A stretch of 64,000 nt of DNA from Gramella sp. AN32 (lineage in GTDB: Bacteria > Bacteroidota > Bacteroidia > Flavobacteriales > Flavobacteriaceae): assembly GCF_023718305.1 (NCBI RefSeq), contig NZ_QEYO01000004.1, positions 1 to 64,000 on the forward strand, in the 5' to 3' direction. Below, piece after piece: positions 43,788-53,216 of the stretch. How positions within the stretch are numbered: position 1 is the stretch's first letter; each line of letters starts with the position of its first letter. Below the pieces are notes generated by a model, which was not told where the DNA came from, searched no databases, and saw nothing but the letters and a program-made list of their open reading frames with translations. The translations under genes were made by a program, and so were the position numbers.

Positions 43788-45236
43788 TTATTGATTTGTC
43801 AAAATTTTGTACTCCCAGGGGGCAAATTCCATTTGCTGATCTGCACTTATTTTCATCTTTTTGTCACTCGTAAAATCTGTAAAATCACCATTTACTTTCC
43901 AGGTAAATTTCACCGGATTTGCGCTCATATTAGCCACAAAATATAACTCATCGCCATCCTTTTCCCTTTTAAAAGCGAGGATCTTTTCATCTGCGGAAGT
44001 TTCCACATCTTCATAAGAAGCTTTATCTACTCCTCCATGCAAGGCCTTGTGGTTCATTTTTAGCTTGCCTAATTTTTCAAGCAGCGGATAAACCTTTCCT
44101 TTGGTTTTTGATATGGTATCTTTTTCAAAAAACCTCAACCTTTTATCCATATCATATTCCTGTCCGCTATAAATCAAAGGCATTCCCGGAATGGTATAAG
44201 ACAGGGCCAGCATGGCTTCCGAAGCATCACCCATTCTCTCTTTCACGGTTCCAGCCCATGAATTTTCATCGTGATTGGTGACAAAGTTTAATAAGTAATC
44301 ATCCTTTTCGAAAGTTGAATCGATCTTGGTCATATAATTGTCCCAATCTTTAGCCGTGGCCTTTCCCTGGGCAATTTCATTCATGATATGGTGGCCTTCC
44401 CAATTATAACCCATGTCGAAGGCGTTATGAAAAAGGTCTTTGGGACTTTCAGCTTCTGCCAGCATAAAAAGAGGCTTTTCCTCATTCAATTGTTTTGCCG
44501 CAGTTTCCCAGAAATCGGTTGGAACTGAATGTGCGGCATCGGCCCTAAATCCATCAATATCGTGTTCTTTTACCCAAAACATCATATCATCGATCATGGC
44601 CTTGCGCAATTCAGGGTTATCAAAATTAAGATCGGCCACATCTGTCCATCCCCAGGGCTCACCGGTTTCATCGTTTATGGGATCTGTGATTTCACCTTTT
44701 TTGTTTTTCGTATAATAATCGGGATGATCTGTGATCCAGGCGTGATCCCAACCGGTATGATTGGCCACCCAGTCTAAAATCACATACATTCCATTCTCAT
44801 GTGCCGTTTCAACCAATTCATCGAAATCTTCCATATTTCCATGTTCCGGATTTACTGCCCTGTAATCTGAAATGGAATAATAACTCCCCAGGTATTTTTT
44901 CTTTTCTTCAGGATCTTCAATGTCTTCAATGGAAAGGTCTCCGGTAGCTTTTCGGTTTTTCATGGAAATGGGATACATGGGCATTAACCAAATAACTTTC
45001 ACTCCAAGTTCTTTTAACTGCGGAATATCTTTCGTGAAAGCATCAAAAGTGCCTTCAGGAGAATATTGCCTTAGGTTTACTTCATAGATGATCGCATCTT
45101 CCATCACCTCATTATCCACTGCCGCGATGGACAACGTATCCTGTTGCTTTGCGGTAGCATCATTATTTTCTTTAGGCTCATCCTTGCAGGACGCCATCAT
45201 TAAAAGCACTAAAAATGCTGCTAATATTTGTTTCAT
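43788..45236 (-). CDS. GH13 alpha-amylase-family lipoprotein
   Basis: 482 residues with a lipoprotein signal peptide (MASC, Cys17), then a GH13 catalytic barrel from about residue 45. Active site: Asp233 in GFRADAAHSVP (nucleophile), Glu261 in LAEAESP (acid/base) and Asp in FVTNHDENSW near 318. It acts outside the inner membrane on alpha-glucans. The position is the distal end of the minus-strand maltose operon, 10 bp after the 623-residue GH13. The exact specificity (amylase, alpha-glucosidase) is uncertain. Confidence 0.9.
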   Translation of the reverse strand: MKQILAAFLVLLMMASCKDEPKENNDATAKQQDTLSIAAVDNEVMEDAIIYEVNLRQYSPEGTFDAFTKDIPQLKELGVKVIWLMPMYPISMKNRKATGDLSIEDIEDPEEKKKYLGSYYSISDYRAVNPEHGNMEDFDELVETAHENGMYVILDWVANHTGWDHAWITDHPDYYTKNKKGEITDPINDETGEPWGWTDVADLNFDNPELRKAMIDDMMFWVKEHDIDGFRADAAHSVPTDFWETAAKQLNEEKPLFMLAEAESPKDLFHNAFDMGYNWEGHHIMNEIAQGKATAKDWDNYMTKIDSTFEKDDYLLNFVTNHDENSWAGTVKERMGDASEAMLALSYTIPGMPLIYSGQEYDMDKRLRFFEKDTISKTKGKVYPLLEKLGKLKMNHKALHGGVDKASYEDVETSADEKILAFKREKDGDELYFVANMSANPVKFTWKVNGDFTDFTSDKKMKISADQQMEFAPWEYKILTNQ

Positions 45237-45246
45237 AATTTTTGTT

Positions 45247-47118
45247 TTATTGGTTATTCATTTTAGTTGAAAGTAGATAAACCCCTTTTTCAGGTAGTTC
45301 TAAAGTCGTATTCCAGGTAATTTTTTCCTTATTCATCAAATTCTGAAAATCCATTCCGGTAAAACCTAATTCTTCAAAGCGGGTAAGATCCAGATTAAAG
45401 ACTTCTTCATTTTTATTCAGAATTACGACCAGTTTTTCATCTGCTGAAATTCGGCTAAGAAGATAAACACCATCCTGTGCGGCAAAATGAATTGTTTTTC
45501 CAGACTTAATCGCTTCACTATCTTTTCGATAATTCAAGACGGTTTTCAGGAAATTTTGCATTTCCAACTGGCCTTCAGTTAAACCTTCAGCTTTAAAAGC
45601 ATTGATCTCATCTCCTTTCCAGCCACCTGGAAAATTTGTTCTTATTAGCCCGTGATCGCCAGGCTTTGCAGTATCGTTCATCAATATTTCGGTACCATAA
45701 TAGATCTGGGGAATTCTGGGCAACACCAGCATATAACCCAAAGCCATTTTAGTAGCGGTTAAATCTTCCCCTAACTGTGTATAAATTCTGCTCATATCAT
45801 GATTATCCGGGAAAATCATAATATTTTCCGGAGAGGCATAGGCAAAATCATTGGCGAGCCCATCATACATTTTGATCAGGCCTTTATCCCAACTTTCGTC
45901 TTCATTCAACGCCTGCACAATATTGGATTGCATGGCAAAATCCATCGTAGATCGCAAATTTGAGTCATATCCTTCGGCATTTTGCTTTCCGTCCTGCCAG
46001 TAAGCAATCAATAGCGGATTGTTACTCCACTCTTCCCCAACTATATTAAAATTTGGATATTCGGTCATGATCGCGCCCGCCCAGTGGCTCATAAATTGCT
46101 TATCGGGATAAGGATAGGTATCCTGCCGAATTCCGCCCAGCCCTAAAGTTTCGATCCACCAGATACTATTCTGAATAAGATAGTGTGCCATAAACGGATT
46201 TCGCTGATTAAGATCTGGCATGCTTTCTACAAACCAGCCATCGCTCAACACTTTTTTATCTGCTGCTGAAGCATACACATCCTGATTCACCGTTCTGCGG
46301 TGATTTGAAAACGTTGGTTTTTCACCATTTTCGTATCGCTCCTGAAAATTGATCCAATCTCCAAAAGGCAGGTCTTTCATCCACCAGTGCTCGATCCCGG
46401 TATGGTTTACCACCTGATCCATGAGCAGTTTTAAACCTTTTTTCCGGGCTTCATCTGCGAGGTTTTTATATTCTTCCAGGGTTCCAAAGCGAGGATCTAC
46501 TTGGTAAAAATCAGTAATAGCGTAACCATGGTAAGAAGCCTCGGGCATATCATTTAGGAGCAATGGCGAAGGCCAGATTGCAGTAAAGCCCATCTCATCT
46601 ATGTAATCAAGATGCGCGGTAATTCCCTTAATATCCCCACCATGGCGTGCATAATCATTGGAAAGATCGATCGTCTTTTCTTTTAAATCGGGAAATGTAT
46701 CATTCGAGGTGTCGGCGTTGGCAAAACGATCTGGAGTAATAAGATAGAGCACATCTGAATTATCAAAACCGATAAATTCTTCGGCTTTTTTGGTACGCAC
46801 CTTTAATTCATATTCTTTTATCTCTTTTTTCTTATTGTCATCAGTGAAAGAGATTTTCATAATTCCGGGCTTCGCAGCTGCGGAAATATTCAAATCGATA
46901 AAAAGATAGTTCTTGCTTTTCGCCTGATGAATTTTTTCAATTTCAACTCCGGGATAATCGATGCCCACCTGAGCCTTTCCTACCTCTTTACCATACACCA
47001 GTAATTGAAGTTCAGCATTCTCAAAACCAATCCACCAATTCGGTGGTTCTATCCTTTCAATTTGTCCATAGGAAAAAACGGAAAGAAAAAGGAAAATTAT
47101 AATTACAAAGTGCTTCAT
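45247..47118 (-). CDS. GH13 neopullulanase/cyclomaltodextrinase-like enzyme (SusA type)
   Basis: 623 residues with a cleavable signal peptide (FLSVFSYGQ), so periplasmic. An N-terminal beta domain (about 20-110, IERIEPPNWWIGFENAELQLLVYG; cyclomaltodextrinase N type) precedes the GH13 barrel. Catalytic residues are Asp333 in GGIRQDTYPYPD, Glu362 in IVGEEWSN and Asp in FPDNHDMSR near 430, followed by a C-terminal beta domain. Bacteroides SusA is the functional analogue: it trims imported maltodextrins to smaller sugars. It lies after GH65 with a 236-bp spacer. Confidence 0.92.
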   Translation of the reverse strand: MKHFVIIIFLFLSVFSYGQIERIEPPNWWIGFENAELQLLVYGKEVGKAQVGIDYPGVEIEKIHQAKSKNYLFIDLNISAAAKPGIMKISFTDDNKKKEIKEYELKVRTKKAEEFIGFDNSDVLYLITPDRFANADTSNDTFPDLKEKTIDLSNDYARHGGDIKGITAHLDYIDEMGFTAIWPSPLLLNDMPEASYHGYAITDFYQVDPRFGTLEEYKNLADEARKKGLKLLMDQVVNHTGIEHWWMKDLPFGDWINFQERYENGEKPTFSNHRRTVNQDVYASAADKKVLSDGWFVESMPDLNQRNPFMAHYLIQNSIWWIETLGLGGIRQDTYPYPDKQFMSHWAGAIMTEYPNFNIVGEEWSNNPLLIAYWQDGKQNAEGYDSNLRSTMDFAMQSNIVQALNEDESWDKGLIKMYDGLANDFAYASPENIMIFPDNHDMSRIYTQLGEDLTATKMALGYMLVLPRIPQIYYGTEILMNDTAKPGDHGLIRTNFPGGWKGDEINAFKAEGLTEGQLEMQNFLKTVLNYRKDSEAIKSGKTIHFAAQDGVYLLSRISADEKLVVILNKNEEVFNLDLTRFEELGFTGMDFQNLMNKEKITWNTTLELPEKGVYLLSTKMNNQ

Positions 47119-47354
47119 TTTATAGGTTTCTGGTTTTAGATGTTAGATGTTAGTTTTGTGAATGTATAATGTAAGTAATTTGTTTTCAATCTTATAGAAA
47201 TTTAGGAACCCAACAATTATATAGATAGCGCTTCGACAAGCTCAGCGGGACAATTATCCGTCCTTCACCGGTGGACACATTGACCTTTGAACTTTTTATT
47301 TTCTACTTTTCACATTGAAAAAATTTTCAAATTAATTGATCCCTTGCTACATTT
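47119..47354. other. Spacer between GH65 and SusA-type genes
   Basis: The 236 bp contain a heptamer array TTAGATG x2.6 (47136-47153), a GCGCTTCGACAAGCTCAGCGG inverted segment (about 47227-47247), and repeated CACATTGA / GCTACATTTTCACATTGAATCATTGC text next to the GH65 stop. No gene is seen. Confidence 0.6.
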
Positions 47355-49670
47355 TCACATTGAATCATTGCTATATTTAAATGTTTCTCCTGTCTCTACA
47401 TTTACATTTTCGCCATTTACAAGGATCTCCAAGGCTTCATCTCCTTCAAGACTAAAATTGGTATGATCTGGATGTACATCAACCTTGAGGATGCGATCCC
47501 TGAAATTAATTTTAAAGGAATAACTATCCCATTGCTCGGGGATTTTCGGATTGAAAGACAACTTATCATCAATAACCCGCATCCCGCCAAAACCTTCCAC
47601 GATACTCATCCAGGTTCCCGCCATACTGGTAATGTGGCAGCCTTCTTCAACTTCTTTGTTATAATCATCAAGATCTAACCTCGCTGTGCGTACATAAAAA
47701 TCATAAGCCTGTTCCATTCTGCCTAAAACAGCAGCCTGAATGCTATGCACGCAGGGTGAAAGCGAAGATTCATGTACCGTAAAGGGTTCGTAAAAATCAA
47801 AATGTTTCTCTAGATCTTCTTTGCTGAATTGGTCTTCGAAGAAATAAAATCCCTGTAAAACATCGGCCTGTTTGATATAACAAGACCGTAAGATCCTATC
47901 CCAGCTCCACTTTTGATTGATGGGACGTTGTTTAAGATCTGCTACCGGGATCAATTCCTTATCCAAAAATCCATCTTGTTGCAAATAAACTCCATGTTCT
48001 TCAGAATAGGGGAAATACATATTTTCAGCAACATCTTTCCAGCTGCCAATTTCGCCCTCATTTAAACCGGTAAGTCCCATTACCCGCTGATAATCGTCTT
48101 CGTAACCCGATTTTACCTTTTCAATACTTTCAATGCAATAATTTAGACACCACTTCGCGATATAATTCGTGTAAAAATTATTATTTACGTTGTTTTCATA
48201 TTCATTGGGTCCGGTAACCCCAAGGATCACATATTTATCTTTCTTTTTACTGAAATTTGCCCTTTGGTTCCAGAACCGTGCTACCGCGATCATCACTTCC
48301 AGGCCTTTTTCAGGAATATAAGAGAAGTCGCCGGTAAACCTTACATAATTATAAATAGCAAAGACCATGGCCCCGTTACGATGAATTTCTTCAAAAGTGA
48401 TCTCCCATTCGTTATGGCTTTCTTCACCGTTCATGGTAACCATGGGGTATAAAGCAGCACCATTGGTAAAACCTAATTTTGAAGCATTTTCCTTGGCTTT
48501 CTCCAAATGATTGTACCGGTAACTTAATAAATTTCGCGCAACTTTCTGATCTTTGGTCGCCATATAAAATGGAATACAATAAGCTTCAGTATCCCAGTAT
48601 GTACTTCCGCCATATTTCTCCCCGGTAAATCCTTTTGGACCAATATTTAAACGCTCATCTTTCCCTAAATAGGTTTGGTTCAGCTGGAAAATGTTAAACC
48701 GAATTCCCTGTTGGGCTTTTACATCTCCGGAAATGGTAATATCTGCCATTTCCCAGATCTTGGCCCAAGCCTCTTTTTGCTCGTTCTTAAGCTGATCGAA
48801 TCCTTTTTCTTTCGCTTCATCCAAAACTGAAGCTGCAGAAGAAATTAAATCAGCTCTTTTGTGGTTCATATCGGTCACATAACCGGCATATTTTATAATA
48901 GTGGCCGATTCGCCTTTGCCTGCTGAAATCTTATAGGAGAAACTAATCCTATCCTCATCAATTTTCGCATTGCTGGTTAACGCTTGTTTTTCCGAAGCTT
49001 TATAAATTTCAGATTCCATATAGGTGCCCACATGGAATTCTGTTTTTAAAGTTTTTGATACCATAAAGCCGCGTTGATCATCAGCTTTCACTTCCAAAGT
49101 TTGCCAGAAACGTTCTTCCCAGTTGGCATCGGTATTGGTAATGCTTCCGTCTAAATAAGGATCGAACCGAACTTCAGCTTCCTGATTTATTGGGGTTACT
49201 TCAAATTTTATTGCGCCAAGTTCATTGTTCACAATGGATACAAACCGGGTCGCTTTCACTTCAATTTCTATATTATTTTTTAAAATTGCTTTGAATGAGC
49301 GGGAAAGATAGCCCTCTTTCATATTAAGCTCCCGTGTAAAATTATGCACCGAGACGCAATTAAAAAGGTCTAAAGGCTCATCATTCACAAAAACATTGAT
49401 GCCAATCCAGTTTGGAGCATTTAATACTTTCGCGAAATATTCAGGGTAACCGTTCTTCCACCAGCCAACTTTGGTTTTATCAGGATAATAAACCCCGCCA
49501 ATATAACTTCCCTGAAAACTAGGGCCACTATATTGTTCTTCAAAATTAGCGCGTTGTCCCATGACGCCGTTTCCTATGCTAAACAGACTTTCTGAGGATT
49601 TAACTCGTTCAACATCAAAATCTCCTTCAATGATAGACCAAGGATCTGGTTGGATATAATCTTGATTCAT
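47355..49670 (-). CDS. GH65 disaccharide phosphorylase, probably maltose phosphorylase
   Basis: 771 residues without signal peptide, cytoplasmic. GH65 layout: N-terminal beta-sandwich (to about 270), (alpha/alpha)6 barrel with the general acid Glu in VTGPNEYENNVNNNFYTNY (near 490) and the WDTEAYCIPFYMA segment (near 360), and a C-terminal jelly roll. Phosphorolysis of maltose would give beta-glucose 1-phosphate plus glucose; the adjacent beta-phosphoglucomutase, 1 base away, supports this. Trehalose or kojibiose phosphorylase cannot be excluded from sequence alone. Confidence 0.9.
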   Translation of the reverse strand: MNQDYIQPDPWSIIEGDFDVERVKSSESLFSIGNGVMGQRANFEEQYSGPSFQGSYIGGVYYPDKTKVGWWKNGYPEYFAKVLNAPNWIGINVFVNDEPLDLFNCVSVHNFTRELNMKEGYLSRSFKAILKNNIEIEVKATRFVSIVNNELGAIKFEVTPINQEAEVRFDPYLDGSITNTDANWEERFWQTLEVKADDQRGFMVSKTLKTEFHVGTYMESEIYKASEKQALTSNAKIDEDRISFSYKISAGKGESATIIKYAGYVTDMNHKRADLISSAASVLDEAKEKGFDQLKNEQKEAWAKIWEMADITISGDVKAQQGIRFNIFQLNQTYLGKDERLNIGPKGFTGEKYGGSTYWDTEAYCIPFYMATKDQKVARNLLSYRYNHLEKAKENASKLGFTNGAALYPMVTMNGEESHNEWEITFEEIHRNGAMVFAIYNYVRFTGDFSYIPEKGLEVMIAVARFWNQRANFSKKKDKYVILGVTGPNEYENNVNNNFYTNYIAKWCLNYCIESIEKVKSGYEDDYQRVMGLTGLNEGEIGSWKDVAENMYFPYSEEHGVYLQQDGFLDKELIPVADLKQRPINQKWSWDRILRSCYIKQADVLQGFYFFEDQFSKEDLEKHFDFYEPFTVHESSLSPCVHSIQAAVLGRMEQAYDFYVRTARLDLDDYNKEVEEGCHITSMAGTWMSIVEGFGGMRVIDDKLSFNPKIPEQWDSYSFKINFRDRILKVDVHPDHTNFSLEGDEALEILVNGENVNVETGETFKYSNDSM

Positions 49671-49671
49671 A

Positions 49672-50337
49672 TTATGCTTCTTTCAATAAATTATTTATAA
49701 ATGAAATTTCTACTTCGGTGAAATCTTTAAAATTATGATCGGCTTCACTAAGAATGGAATCGTCACCAATACCTATACTGATCATCTTTGCGATATTTGC
49801 TGCCTGGATACCTGCCAGGGAATCTTCAAAGACCACACAATTTCCTGCGGAAGCCTTTAATTTTTCAGCAGCGATCAGGAAAACTTCAGGATCTGGTTTT
49901 GCTTTGGTGACATCATTGCCATCAACAATCGCATGGAACTTATCAAAAAGATTTACTTTTTTCAGAATATTTCTAGCGTTTTTACTGGCAGATCCCAAAG
50001 CAAAAGGAATATCTTTTTCAATAAGATAATCGATCACTTTCGAAACACCGGGAAGGATATCCTTTTCATCCATGGTATCTACATAAGATAGATAATTCTC
50101 GTTTTTTAAAGCCATTTGCTTATTAAATTCATCTTCGGAAAGCTCCATATCTCCCCAGGCTAATATTTTATTTAGTGATGCGGCCCTGCTCACTCCTTTT
50201 AATTGTTCGTTTTGCGCTTCAGAAAAATCGAAACCCAAATCGTTAGCCAGTTTTTTCCAGGCTTTAAAGTGAAATTTTGCTGTATCTACAATGACTCCAT
50301 CTAAATCGAAAATGAAGGCTTTTTGGTTATTCATCAA
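49672..50337 (-). CDS. pgmB: Beta-phosphoglucomutase
   Basis: Converts beta-glucose 1-phosphate to glucose 6-phosphate. 221-residue HAD hydrolase-fold protein: nucleophile loop FDLDGVIVDTAKFHFKAWK (9-27), the substrate loop GVSRAASLNKIL near 48, Thr/Ser in ALGSASKNA near 115, and KAKPDPEVFL plus VFEDSLAGIQAA near 145-175. It overlaps the MFS gene by 11 bases and abuts GH65. Confidence 0.95.
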   Translation of the reverse strand: MMNNQKAFIFDLDGVIVDTAKFHFKAWKKLANDLGFDFSEAQNEQLKGVSRAASLNKILAWGDMELSEDEFNKQMALKNENYLSYVDTMDEKDILPGVSKVIDYLIEKDIPFALGSASKNARNILKKVNLFDKFHAIVDGNDVTKAKPDPEVFLIAAEKLKASAGNCVVFEDSLAGIQAANIAKMISIGIGDDSILSEADHNFKDFTEVEISFINNLLKEA

Positions 50338-51841
50338 TATGTATGCTTTTGTGTGTTTTTACTCGTAAAGTTAAAAGTCCGGCGAGGATAAATGAAAATC
50401 CTCCTACCAGTAATGCGTATATGGGTTCCCCGTTAAAAAGTTCTTTTACTAAAAATCCTAGTATGGTTGCGGCAACAATTTGAGGAATTACGATAAAGAA
50501 ATTAAAAACCCCCATATAATAACCCATTTTAGCCGCCGGCAAAGTTCCCGATAACATAGCATAAGGAATTGAAAGAATACTCGCCCAGGCCACACCCACA
50601 CCTATCATCGCAAGCAATAATCCAGTTTTATCCCCAAGAAAATAAATAGAGATCAAACCTATGCCACCCACCACAAGCGCTAATAAATGGGTTACTTTGT
50701 TGCTTGTCCTTCTAGCAAGTACAGGGAGTAAAAATGCAACTGCAGCAGCCACACCATTGTAAACGGTGAACATAACATTCACCCAATCGGCAGCATCATT
50801 ATATAATTCTGAAGTGGTATCGTTGGTACCAAAAACATGGCCGGTCACGGCGGGAGTTGTATAGATCCACATGCTAAAAAGTGCGAACCAGCTGAAAAAT
50901 TGCACCCAGGCAAGCTGTTTCATTGCCGGAGGCATATTCAGCATATCGGTGATGATAATGGTAAAACCATTTCTCATTTCTTTTTGCCGCATTAAGGCTA
51001 CAACAATAAATAATAAACCTGCTATAATTAAACCAACGAACAGAATGTATAATTCTTTGGTAAGTCCATTGATATAAATAAGGAAAGTTATGACAGATCC
51101 TACTACAGCCATTCCAATTCCTGTAATCATCTGGTTGCGGATATTTTTTGTCTTATCTACCACATCAACCCTGGCCGGTTTATCTTTTATCCTTTCCTTT
51201 TCAAAGGCTTCAAGTTCTTCCGGGGAATATTCTTTCGCTTTTACCACCGTCCAGAGAACAGCGAGGAAAAAGACAATTCCGCCTACATAAAATGACCATT
51301 TTACTGAATCTGGAATAACACCTTCCGCAGCCGTATTGCTCAAACCAATCCAGTTAGTAAACATATAAGGCAGCAAAGACCCCACTACCGCTCCAATTCC
51401 AATAAAAAAACTTTGCATGGCAAATCCCAGCGTACGCTGTTTATCGGGAAGGTTGTCACCCACAAAAGCCCTAAATGGTTCCATGGAAATATTGATGGAA
51501 GCATCCATGATCCACAGCGTACCGGCAGCCACCCATAGGGTTGGAGAATTCGGCATTATAAATAAAGCAATGGAGGATAAAATTGCACCAATAAGAAAAT
51601 AAGGTTTTCTTCTCCCCAGCCGGGTCCAAGTGCGGTCACTAAAATAACCAATGATTGGTTGGATCACTAAACCGGTAACCGGGGCAGCGATCCACAGGAT
51701 TGGAATATCCTCAACATTGGCTCCAAGGGTTTCAAAAATCCTGGAAGTGTTGGCATTTTGTAAAGCGAATCCAAACTGAATACCCAGAAACCCAAAACTC
51801 ATGTTCCAGATTTCCCAAAAACTGAGGTTTTTTTTACGCAT
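50327..51841 (-). CDS. MFS maltose/oligosaccharide transporter (SLC45-like)
   Basis: 504 residues with about twelve helices. The N terminus (NMSFGFLGIQFGFALQNANTSRIFETLGA) and IIGYFSDRTWTRLGRRKPYFLIG are typical of the SLC45/sucrose-proton symporter group that serves as the inner-membrane maltose transporter in flavobacterial mal operons. The long loop near 200-235 is charged. It is the first gene of the operon MFS-pgmB-GH65-GH13-GH13, downstream of lacI. The start codon is part of a stem in the mRNA leader (51841-51869). Confidence 0.9.
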   Translation of the reverse strand: MRKKNLSFWEIWNMSFGFLGIQFGFALQNANTSRIFETLGANVEDIPILWIAAPVTGLVIQPIIGYFSDRTWTRLGRRKPYFLIGAILSSIALFIMPNSPTLWVAAGTLWIMDASINISMEPFRAFVGDNLPDKQRTLGFAMQSFFIGIGAVVGSLLPYMFTNWIGLSNTAAEGVIPDSVKWSFYVGGIVFFLAVLWTVVKAKEYSPEELEAFEKERIKDKPARVDVVDKTKNIRNQMITGIGMAVVGSVITFLIYINGLTKELYILFVGLIIAGLLFIVVALMRQKEMRNGFTIIITDMLNMPPAMKQLAWVQFFSWFALFSMWIYTTPAVTGHVFGTNDTTSELYNDAADWVNVMFTVYNGVAAAVAFLLPVLARRTSNKVTHLLALVVGGIGLISIYFLGDKTGLLLAMIGVGVAWASILSIPYAMLSGTLPAAKMGYYMGVFNFFIVIPQIVAATILGFLVKELFNGEPIYALLVGGFSFILAGLLTLRVKTHKSIHIDE

Positions 51842-51885
51842 ATCGTAAACTTTAACATTGGTTACGATAAGTGCTATGACTTATC
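51841..51885 (-). promoter_or_regulatory. Two overlapping inverted repeats at the maltose operon start
   Basis: TATCGTAA/TTACGATA (8 bp, 13-base spacer, 51841-51869) includes the first base of the MFS start codon. GATAAGT/ACTTATC (7 bp, 6-base spacer, 51866-51885) shares GATA with it. In RNA they are mutually exclusive, and the first would cover the ribosome binding region. As DNA, the second could be a regulator site. Confidence 0.45.
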
Positions 51886-51977
51886 AAAACTTAATTAGGT
51901 AGGAAGTAAAAATATAAGTTCTGATAATTCGATTAGGGCAAATATATATAAATTTTGAATTGCCAGAGCCAAAACTG

Positions 51978-52997
51978 TTATTTTGTTGAATCCCGTTTTA
52001 CCAAACCAGTTTCCACAATAATAGTTTTATAATTTTCGTCTTCCAGATCATTGCGTTCTAATTTTTCAATAAGCAAGCGGGCTGATTCCTCTCCCATCCT
52101 TGTTCCATGTTGACTAACTACAGTTAAACTTGGAATAAACAATTTCGAAAGTTCCCCATCGGTAAACCCAATTACCGAAACATCATCTGGCACTTTCTTT
52201 CCGGAAGCCAGCACTGCTTTAATTGCTGAAATGGCAAAATGTTCATTCACTGCAAAAATTCCGTCCAGATCTTTATCTATAATAAATTTCTGGATTTCTT
52301 CATCAGAATATTCCATTCCTTCGATCTTCAGAATATTTGCTTCATTAATTGAAAAATTATTTTTCTGAAGTGTTTTTAGATAACCTTCTGTTCTAAGTTT
52401 TCCCACGCTCACATAATCAACCGTGGAAATGAGCCCAATGTTTTTGCAGCCAATATCTATAAGGTGCTGGGTGGCCTTTCCTGCCCCAATTATATCATCA
52501 ATAATTACTTTATCACATATGATCTCATCTACAGCCCGGTCAAACAAAACCAAAGGCATTCCCTGGTTTATCGCTTCCTGAAGATGGTGATAATCACCTT
52601 TTTGCATGGTTTCCTTTGCCAGGGAGATAATAAAACCATCAGTACTTCCATTGGCCAGCATCTCCATATTCAAAACCTCTTTATCAAAGGAATTATCTGA
52701 AAGGCACACCAAAACATTATAACCTTTTTCATTAGCTACATGCTCTACCCCACTTATTACCGTCGTAAAAAAATGGTGTACAATTTCTGGGATAATGATC
52801 CCAATGGTCTTGGTTTTACGGTTCTTAAGACTTAGGGCTATATTATTAGGTTTATAATTATAAAGTTTGGCAAAGGCCTTAATCTTCAACTTGGTGTCTT
52901 CTCCAATTTCAGGACTATCACGTAGGGCTTTTGAAACTGTAGAAATAGATACCTCTAATTCTTTGGCTATTTGCTTTAGGGTAAGTTTTGGCTTCAT
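51978..52997 (-). CDS. LacI-family transcriptional regulator
   Basis: 339 residues: N-terminal LacI HTH (LTLKQIAKELEVSISTVSKALRDSPEIG at 4-31, hinge near NIALSLKNRKTKTIG) followed by a periplasmic-binding-protein-like sugar sensor (residues 60-330). It lies between the two arms of the maltose/starch locus and is divergent from susC. A LacI-type operator (53096-53111) is in the shared promoter region. It probably senses maltose or a derivative and controls both arms. It takes the place that SusR has in Bacteroides. Confidence 0.92.
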   Translation of the reverse strand: MKPKLTLKQIAKELEVSISTVSKALRDSPEIGEDTKLKIKAFAKLYNYKPNNIALSLKNRKTKTIGIIIPEIVHHFFTTVISGVEHVANEKGYNVLVCLSDNSFDKEVLNMEMLANGSTDGFIISLAKETMQKGDYHHLQEAINQGMPLVLFDRAVDEIICDKVIIDDIIGAGKATQHLIDIGCKNIGLISTVDYVSVGKLRTEGYLKTLQKNNFSINEANILKIEGMEYSDEEIQKFIIDKDLDGIFAVNEHFAISAIKAVLASGKKVPDDVSVIGFTDGELSKLFIPSLTVVSQHGTRMGEESARLLIEKLERNDLEDENYKTIIVETGLVKRDSTK

Positions 52998-53095
52998 TAC
53001 ATTTTTATATTCTCAAAATGAGTACCTCCAAATTTTGGGATACTAAAATTAGCATAAATAAAATAGAGATGCTGCAAATTAAAAAAGTTTTCAAC

Positions 53096-53111
53096 ACGAA
53101 AACGTTTGCGT
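53096..53111. promoter_or_regulatory. LacI-type operator ACGAAAAC|GTTTGCGT
   Basis: An even-length 16-bp pseudopalindrome with central CG, matching in 7 of 8 symmetric pairs, as is usual for LacI-family sites. It is placed 99 bp upstream of lacI and 106 bp upstream of susC. Confidence 0.6.
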
Positions 53112-53216
53112 GCCTTTCACAGTGCGCATTTTTCCTTTCAATCGTTTCTAAATACATACATTTAGCCCAGGTAGTAAAAATATAAGGTTCATTTAAAGTC
53201 AAACAATTACACATTT

